Below are positions 6,608 through 10,580 of a stretch of DNA of 10,580 nt, in pieces. Source of the stretch: Synechococcales cyanobacterium PMM_0036 (GTDB lineage Bacteria > Cyanobacteriota > Cyanobacteriia > Elainellales > Elainellaceae); NCBI GenBank assembly GCA_949127645.1, contig CASBQM010000155.1, positions 1 through 10,580 on the forward strand, in the 5' to 3' direction. Positions within the stretch are counted from its first letter, which is position 1; every line of letters starts with the position of its first letter. The notes beneath the pieces are model-generated. The model did no database searches and was not told the DNA's origin. It saw only the letters and a program-made list of their open reading frames with translations. The translations under genes and the position numbers were made by a program.

Positions 6608-7513
6608 CTAATTGCCTAACTGCTGAAGGAGCGATCGCCGCATGATGTCTACGGGAATAGATCGCTGCCGCTGATCCTGAAGCCATAGGGCTAATGCGGC
6701 TGCGCCCTGCTGAATTAACATTTCTAAGCCGTCGATGGGGGTGCAGCCTTGAGCCTGGGCTTGCTGGAGAAACTGCGTAGGGCGAGGTCGGTAGATTAGG
6801 TCATAGACGATCGCCTGAGCGGATAGCGTTGCCATCTCGGCAGCAGTGAGAGGCGATGCGTCAATTTGCGGATACATTCCGATCGGGGTGGTGTTCACCA
6901 GGAGATCGGCTTGGGAGAGTAGCGCGGGTAGCTTGTCCCAGGTGTGAACCGTCAAATTGGCGCTGAGAGCAGATTTCTCCCAGCTTTTCAGGAAGGCTTG
7001 CAGCTTTTCGGCGTTGCGTCCGACCACCTGAATTTGCGCATAGTTCAACTGATGGCAGCCCGCCACGATTGCACGAGCCGCGCCCCCGTTACCCAAAATC
7101 ACGGCTGTGCCATTCTGTAATCTATTCTCCTGTAGATTACTTTTCTGGAGATCCAGCAAAGGCGCAAGAAAACCTGTGACATCTGTGTTGGTGCCGCCCC
7201 AGCCCTCGGCAGTTCGATAGACCGTGTTGACGGCTCCGATCGCCTGCGCCAGATCTGAGACTTCCGACAGCAGCGGCATAATAGTCTGCTTGTGAGGAAT
7301 AGTGACATTAAAGCCCTGCAACCCGATCGCCGAAAATCCAGCGATCGCTGTTGCCAGATTCTCAGGCGACACGGGCAAAGGCAGATAGACGTAATCGACA
7401 CCGAGTGAGGCGATCGCGGCATTGTGCATGACGGGCGATAGGGAATGCTCGACAGGATAGCCAATTACGCCGAGAAGTTGAGTAGTGCCAGTGATTAGAG
7501 TACCCGTGATCAT
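6608..7513 (-). CDS. aroE: Shikimate 5-dehydrogenase (NADP+)
   Basis: Catalyses the NADPH-dependent reduction of 3-dehydroshikimate to shikimate in the cytoplasm, in aromatic amino acid synthesis. All landmarks are present in 301 residues: shikimate-binding SLSPVMHN (24-31), NVTIPHK with catalytic Lys75 (69-75), AVNT (94-97), TNTD with catalytic Asp111 (108-111), the nucleotide loop GNGGAARA (141-148), the GRN segment (165-167) for the NADP phosphate, VNTTPIGMYP (206-215), and DGLEMLIQQGAAAL (261-274). The first residues (MITGTLITGTTQLLG) look duplicated: the conserved family beginning would be ITGTTQLLG. ATG 7513 has no good ribosome site, and an in-frame extension without ATG runs up to a TAG 27 codons upstream. 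The gene lies 71 bases after the mprF-like gene and 62 before the permease. Confidence 0.96.
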   Translation of the reverse strand: MITGTLITGTTQLLGVIGYPVEHSLSPVMHNAAIASLGVDYVYLPLPVSPENLATAIAGFSAIGLQGFNVTIPHKQTIMPLLSEVSDLAQAIGAVNTVYRTAEGWGGTNTDVTGFLAPLLDLQKSNLQENRLQNGTAVILGNGGAARAIVAGCHQLNYAQIQVVGRNAEKLQAFLKSWEKSALSANLTVHTWDKLPALLSQADLLVNTTPIGMYPQIDASPLTAAEMATLSAQAIVYDLIYRPRPTQFLQQAQAQGCTPIDGLEMLIQQGAAALALWLQDQRQRSIPVDIMRRSLLQQLGN

Positions 7514-7535
7514 GCCAATGATTGTGCCAGTAATT
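7482..7535 (-). repeat. Degenerate 12-bp tandem repeats across the aroE start
   Basis: On the minus strand the sequence around the aroE start reads as four 12-base units: ATTACTGGCACA, ATCATTGGCATG, ATCACGGGTACT and, after CTA, ATCACTGGCACT. In frame they encode ITGT, IIGM, ITGT, L, ITGT. The assigned ATG lies in the second unit. It resembles slippage or duplication of an ancestral ITGT-coding start. Confidence 0.55.
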
Positions 7536-7584
7536 GTGCGGTTAGTGGTAAGCGATCGAGAAAGAAGCTAGTGAGCCGATTGCT

Positions 7585-9246
7585 TCAGGAGTCAGGTTTG
7601 AAGTAGTCTATGAGGCGATCGCCCGAATCGGCTCTCACTAATCCAATGACAATATCTGGCAGAGCGGTCAGGCTGGGATAGATTAGGTAGCGTGGCTCCC
7701 AGCGCGGATGAAACTTGTCTTTATACTCATGCAGTCCCTGAAAGTTATAAAACTGGCTAAGATGTTCAGAAAGATAGTGCATCCCTTTTTCGATTCGACC
7801 CGACTGTTCGCTTTCGCCCACTCCAGCCAATGCCGAAAGACCCAGATTAAAGCCCCCATAGCCTCTCTGTTTAAAGTGTTGAAATAGGGAGATAAACAGA
7901 AAATCCATCGTGCCGTTCTCCATATTGGCGCGATGCCGCATTAGGTCGATCGTAATTTCGTTGAGTTGATACTCGGTGATAACGTTGGCGAAGGCGACGA
8001 GAGTGCCAGCGGAGTCATAAACTGCGGCAATTTCGCAGCTCGCAATGTAAGCGTCATCAAACCAGCCCAGCGAGAATTTCTTCTCTGAACCGTTCATGTG
8101 CTTGAGCCATTCATCACTGACTTGGTGCAGTTCCTTGAGCAAATTGGCGGCGATCGGCGACTGATAAAACTCAATCCGATAGCCCAGCTTGACCATTTTA
8201 TTCAGGGCAGGTCTGAGTCTGCGTCCGGTTTTGCCTTCTAGCGAAAAAGCCTTGAGATCAACGATCGCTTCCTCGCCAATCTTCAGCGCCCGAAACCCTA
8301 GGGACTGGTAGAGATCGAGGTAGTCAGGCAAAGTTTGGTAAAAAGCTGGATACCAGTCGTTGCGGGCGCAAAACTGCTGAAAGCCGACGATCGCCTCTTT
8401 GATATCATCTAGACTGCCGATTGGATCGCCTAACGCGATCGCCCCCCGACCCTTTGCCACATAAGCAATGACGCTCTGGTGTGACGGACTGAAATAGTAG
8501 GTTTTGTCATCTAGCAGCGTAAACCGCGCCAGTGACGATCGCCCTTGTTTTTCGACGATCGCCCTAGCTTTCTGTCGCTCTTCGGGTGCCAATCGCGCCA
8601 GTACTGGACGCAGCAGCATAAAGGCGGCGTAACCTACTGTCAGAATGCCGATGGTGTAAATCGAGTTGGCAAAATAATTGCCGAAGCGAGTTTTGGGCAT
8701 CAGCCCACCGTTATCTTCAGTCAAAAACATGGCGATCGTCTGACTCATCGCCTCTATCAAACTGAAGTTCATGGAGTAGTGCGTATCCAGCAGATAAAAT
8801 CCGAGGGTGCCATATGCCAGCGTAAATAGCATGGCTCCCAGCAGCACGCGCAGCCCTTGAGCAATAGAAGGGCGATCGCTCTGAGCGGTGAAGATTTTAC
8901 GCATCAGCAACAGATGAATTAGCAGCGCCGTAGCCAGCATCACCTCTTCAAAATCTAGTCCCTTGATGAGATGACTGGCGATCGATACTATCAGCAGCCC
9001 AATGGTCATCAGCCATGCCACCCGCTTGCGACGTAGGAGATGGGTGGCTAGAGTCAACAGCAAAAATCCGCAGAGGGCGGCGAATAGATGTCCCTCGGCT
9101 CTCACCTCGAAAGGAACGACGCTACGCAACCAATGCACCCGGTTCGGCAAACTAGGTGTTACCGCAGAGAATAAATTGACGAAACCCATCAGCCCTGTCA
9201 TCAGAGCTGCAATCCAAAGCCTCGTGCGATCGCGCCGTGCTAACAT
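7585..9246 (-). CDS. MprF-like aminoacyl-phosphatidylglycerol synthase (DUF2156), short form
   Basis: A 553-residue protein. Six hydrophobic segments (about 9-30, 51-70, 75-93, 101-118, 132-153, 191-213) precede a cytosolic DUF2156 domain with a tandem GNAT fold (about 235-540). Visible blocks include FSPSHQSVIAYV (252-263), AIALGDPIG (269-277), the FSLGWFDDAYI segment (391-401), NEITIDLMRHR (429-439), GTMDFLFISLFQHFKQRGYG (445-464), FNLGLSALAGVG (466-477), and YKDKFHPRWEPRYLIYPS (508-525). In MprF this domain transfers lysine or alanine from tRNA to phosphatidylglycerol, changing membrane charge. Full-length MprF (about 840 residues) has an extra N-terminal flippase half that is absent here. 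Lysine versus alanine cannot be read from the sequence. ATG 9246 is preceded by GAGGG, 3 bases away. Confidence 0.88.
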   Translation of the reverse strand: MLARRDRTRLWIAALMTGLMGFVNLFSAVTPSLPNRVHWLRSVVPFEVRAEGHLFAALCGFLLLTLATHLLRRKRVAWLMTIGLLIVSIASHLIKGLDFEEVMLATALLIHLLLMRKIFTAQSDRPSIAQGLRVLLGAMLFTLAYGTLGFYLLDTHYSMNFSLIEAMSQTIAMFLTEDNGGLMPKTRFGNYFANSIYTIGILTVGYAAFMLLRPVLARLAPEERQKARAIVEKQGRSSLARFTLLDDKTYYFSPSHQSVIAYVAKGRGAIALGDPIGSLDDIKEAIVGFQQFCARNDWYPAFYQTLPDYLDLYQSLGFRALKIGEEAIVDLKAFSLEGKTGRRLRPALNKMVKLGYRIEFYQSPIAANLLKELHQVSDEWLKHMNGSEKKFSLGWFDDAYIASCEIAAVYDSAGTLVAFANVITEYQLNEITIDLMRHRANMENGTMDFLFISLFQHFKQRGYGGFNLGLSALAGVGESEQSGRIEKGMHYLSEHLSQFYNFQGLHEYKDKFHPRWEPRYLIYPSLTALPDIVIGLVRADSGDRLIDYFKPDS

Positions 9247-9387
9247 TTGCCCTCGCTGCTTAAAATGTGCCAGAGCTATGCCCTGGTAGTTCAGTAAAAC
9301 CCTGTTGAACCGGGTTTAGTTTAGATTTTGGATTTTAGATTTTGGATTTTAGATTAAACCTAAAATTTCTACGCAATCTGGCAAGTC
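9247..9387 (-). other. Intergenic gap between esterase and mprF-like gene
   Basis: 141 bases without a coding frame of note. It holds the 14-bp tandem repeat at 9321-9355 and a hairpin TAAAACCC (9295-9302) / GGGTTTA (9312-9318, one bulge). GTTCA (9289-9293) can alternatively pair with TGAAC (9306-9310). It would contain the end of the esterase transcript and the promoter or leader of the mprF-like gene. No consensus promoter could be assigned. Confidence 0.4.
9321..9355. repeat. 14-bp AT-rich tandem repeat, 2.5 copies
   Basis: TTAGATTTTGGATT occurs exactly twice (9321-9334 and 9335-9348), followed by a half copy TTAGATT (9349-9355). Short intergenic repeats built from GATTTTGGATTTTA are, from memory, common in cyanobacterial genomes. 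It is flanked by GGTTTA on the left and TAAACC on the right, a short inverted pair. Confidence 0.8.
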
Positions 9388-10290
9388 TCAACGGCGAAGT
9401 TCTAGCTTAAATTGCGTGCCTACATAGCTTAATGAATCTGCCAAGTGTTTGTGAAAATAATTCCAGCCGATGTCTGCGCCCGAAAGCCCATGTCCTCCTG
9501 GAAAAATGTGGAACTGGTTGGCAATGCCTAATCTATCTAAGACCTGATGAAATTCTTGAGTAGAAGTAACGAATTCTGTATCATTCTGCCCCGCATCTAG
9601 ATAGAGGCGCAAGACCTGACGCTGTTGAGGAGAAAGCTGCTGGACTATGGCTTGGGGGCTATTCGTTTCGCCGCTATGATCTGTAAAGTATCCGCTGTGG
9701 CTAAACAGCGTATGAAAGCGATCGAGGTGGCGCAAGCCGATATTAAACGCACCCCAGCCCCCAGAAGATAAGCCGCCCATCGCCCAAAAATTGGGGCTAT
9801 CTAGCGTCCGATAGCGTGACTTCACGACCTGCACCAGTTCTGAGCCAATCAAAGTCCCCAGATTGCCATTCACCCCATCGTAGTATTGAGGATCAAACAG
9901 CGGACTGGAGCCACGTTTGTCGTTGCAGTCGGGCGTGATCACAATGCTAGGAGGCAATGAGCCGCTGCGGTAGAGCTGATGCAGAATGGGGGCGATCGCA
10001 TACTTGTCAGCGTAGGCACGCGCGTCGTCATGTCCGCCATGCAGCAAGAAGATCACGGGATACTTTTGGTTAGGATGGCGATCGTACTCCGGCGGCAGCA
10101 ATACGCCATATTGACGGGTCATCTCCATTGCTTTACTAACAAAGCTTGTGAGCTGAAACTTTAGCTCAGGCTCGGTCTGTGCCTTAGGTGGATCAAGCTG
10201 AGGCGCACCCGCCATGAATACGTAGCCATATGCCGCTACCAGTAGGGCGCTTAGCGCCCCTAACCCGATCAGGAGATTCCTGAGTTTCAT
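9388..10290 (-). CDS. Membrane-anchored alpha/beta-hydrolase esterase
   Basis: A 300-residue protein of the putative esterase family (esterase D / Ag85-like). Residues 5-27 are one hydrophobic segment after MKLR, a signal anchor or signal peptide, so the catalytic domain should face outside the cytoplasm. The oxyanion strand YPVIFLLHGGHDD is at 77-89. The nucleophile elbow GLSSGG (173-178) gives Ser175. The acid is probably Asp237 in DAGQND (232-237), and the base is His267 in GGHG (265-268). The triad is complete, so an active ester hydrolase or acyl transferase is likely; the substrate is unknown. The start ATG 10290 is preceded one base upstream by the palindrome GGTTTAAACC (10292-10301) and lacks a clear ribosome site. 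It lies upstream of the mprF-like gene by 141 bases on the same strand. Confidence 0.85.
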   Translation of the reverse strand: MKLRNLLIGLGALSALLVAAYGYVFMAGAPQLDPPKAQTEPELKFQLTSFVSKAMEMTRQYGVLLPPEYDRHPNQKYPVIFLLHGGHDDARAYADKYAIAPILHQLYRSGSLPPSIVITPDCNDKRGSSPLFDPQYYDGVNGNLGTLIGSELVQVVKSRYRTLDSPNFWAMGGLSSGGWGAFNIGLRHLDRFHTLFSHSGYFTDHSGETNSPQAIVQQLSPQQRQVLRLYLDAGQNDTEFVTSTQEFHQVLDRLGIANQFHIFPGGHGLSGADIGWNYFHKHLADSLSYVGTQFKLELRR

Positions 10291-10370
10291 AGGTTTAAAC
10301 CCGTCAGTTCATCAATAGAATCATTACCTGACAAGCTTAGCGCTCAGACCTGATTGACTGACCAATCTTT

Positions 10371-10389
10371 GCCCCTCACCCCTTCTCCC
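10371..10389. repeat. C-rich dispersed repeat fragment
   Basis: GCCCCTCACCCCTTCTCCC matches in pattern the reverse complement of 2714-2740, a G-rich stretch in the gap before the sulfotransferase gene. Motifs of this kind recur in intergenic DNA of many cyanobacteria, as recalled from memory. It carries no coding signal. Confidence 0.4.
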
Positions 10390-10410
10390 ATCAAGGGACA
10401 TCAAATTTAT

Positions 10411-10424
10411 GTCACGATCGTGAC
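10411..10424. promoter_or_regulatory. Perfect 14-bp palindrome, possible operator
   Basis: GTCACGATCGTGAC is an exact palindrome, in the gap between the 3' end of the rightmost gene and the esterase gene, about 120 bases upstream of the esterase start. The GTCAC/GTGAC arms separated by GATC suit a dimeric regulator, but they do not match the CRP consensus TGTGA-N6-TCACA. The GATCG core is close to the abundant HIP1 theme, so part of the symmetry may come from that. It could also be part of a terminator, although no T-run follows. Confidence 0.35.
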
Positions 10425-10433
10425 TTCCTGGGA

Positions 10434-10580
10434 TCACAAGCTATCGATCGATCGCCATTGGTTCGCTTCAAATTCGCGGATCAGGTCATCAATTAAGTTC
10501 ATGGCTTCATGCAGCAAGATGTAACGATCGGTGCCGCCGTGGCGATTGCGATAGACAATTGTTTCCAAGCCGCGAAGCCC
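10434..10580 (-). CDS. 3' end of an unidentified protein gene (cut by window edge)
   Basis: An open frame enters from the right edge and runs 48 codons to TGA at 10434-10436. The fragment contains GLETIVYRNRHGGTDRYILL and then an amphipathic acidic helix HEAMNLIDDLIREFEANQW. The regular helix pattern and clean composition support a real C-terminus. I do not recognise the family. It lies on the same strand as the esterase, 143 bases upstream of it. Confidence 0.6.
   Translation of the reverse strand, partial: GLRGLETIVYRNRHGGTDRYILLHEAMNLIDDLIREFEANQWRSIDSL

Noticed and set aside
8545..8829. 94-codon plus-strand open frame within the mprF-like gene
   Set aside because: It is antisense to a well-supported membrane protein gene and shows no start signal or domain.
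5481..9246. permease, aroE and mprF-like genes as a functional operon
   Set aside because: They share a strand, but gaps of 62-71 bases and unrelated functions do not support more than chance co-orientation.
9321..9355. AT-rich tandem repeat as an origin or iteron
   Set aside because: Only 2.5 short copies, with no DnaA boxes or replication genes nearby; simple intergenic repeat is sufficient.

Overview
The window looks like chromosomal DNA of a cyanobacterium, probably a filamentous one. The main clue is the density of the octamer GCGATCGC (the HIP1 motif; for example at 541-548, 825-832, 1086-1093 and 1308-1315) and of its shortened forms, inside and between genes. The gene families also fit: a SWIM zinc-finger protein, an SBBP-repeat protein, a sulfotransferase with a glutamine-rich coiled coil and a SSKFWRLR tail, a UPF0014/FetB permease and a short MprF-like protein. 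Genus cannot be fixed from this sequence alone.

Layout. Bases 102-926 (+) encode an orphan SWIM zinc-finger protein. It converges on a decayed, 5'-truncated SBBP beta-propeller gene (1028-1801, -). The truncation point is followed after about 30 bases by a plus-strand open frame that looks like the 3' end of another gene (1835-1969), so this spot reads as a deletion scar. Next come two plus-strand genes of a kind usually found in exopolysaccharide clusters: a hexapeptide-repeat acyltransferase (2028-2684) and a sulfotransferase with a coiled-coil tail (3100-4251). They are separated by 415 bases that hold a strong hairpin, a terminator-like structure and a G-rich repeat remnant. The FetB-type permease (4235-5020, +) begins inside the end of the sulfotransferase gene.

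From 5017 to the right edge everything lies on the minus strand. Reading in the direction of transcription, these are the 3' end of an unidentified gene (10434-10580), a membrane-anchored alpha/beta-hydrolase esterase (9388-10290), an MprF-like aminoacyl-phospholipid synthase (7585-9246), shikimate dehydrogenase aroE (6608-7513), a DppB/OppB-type ABC permease (5481-6545) and a DUF1232/YkvA small membrane protein (5017-5322). Gaps are 62-158 bases, so a single operon is not evident. The block looks like ordinary co-oriented housekeeping and envelope genes.

The genes do not form one pathway. Two loose themes appear: surface polysaccharide modification (acetyl and sulfate transfer) in a disturbed accessory island at about 1800-4250, and envelope or membrane functions on the right. 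I found no clear new system, CRISPR array, tRNA, rRNA or intact mobile element. The most notable items are the deletion scar, the sulfotransferase with its 42-bp internal repeats and shared-looking tail, the structured 2685-3099 gap, and the repeat-built N-terminus of AroE.
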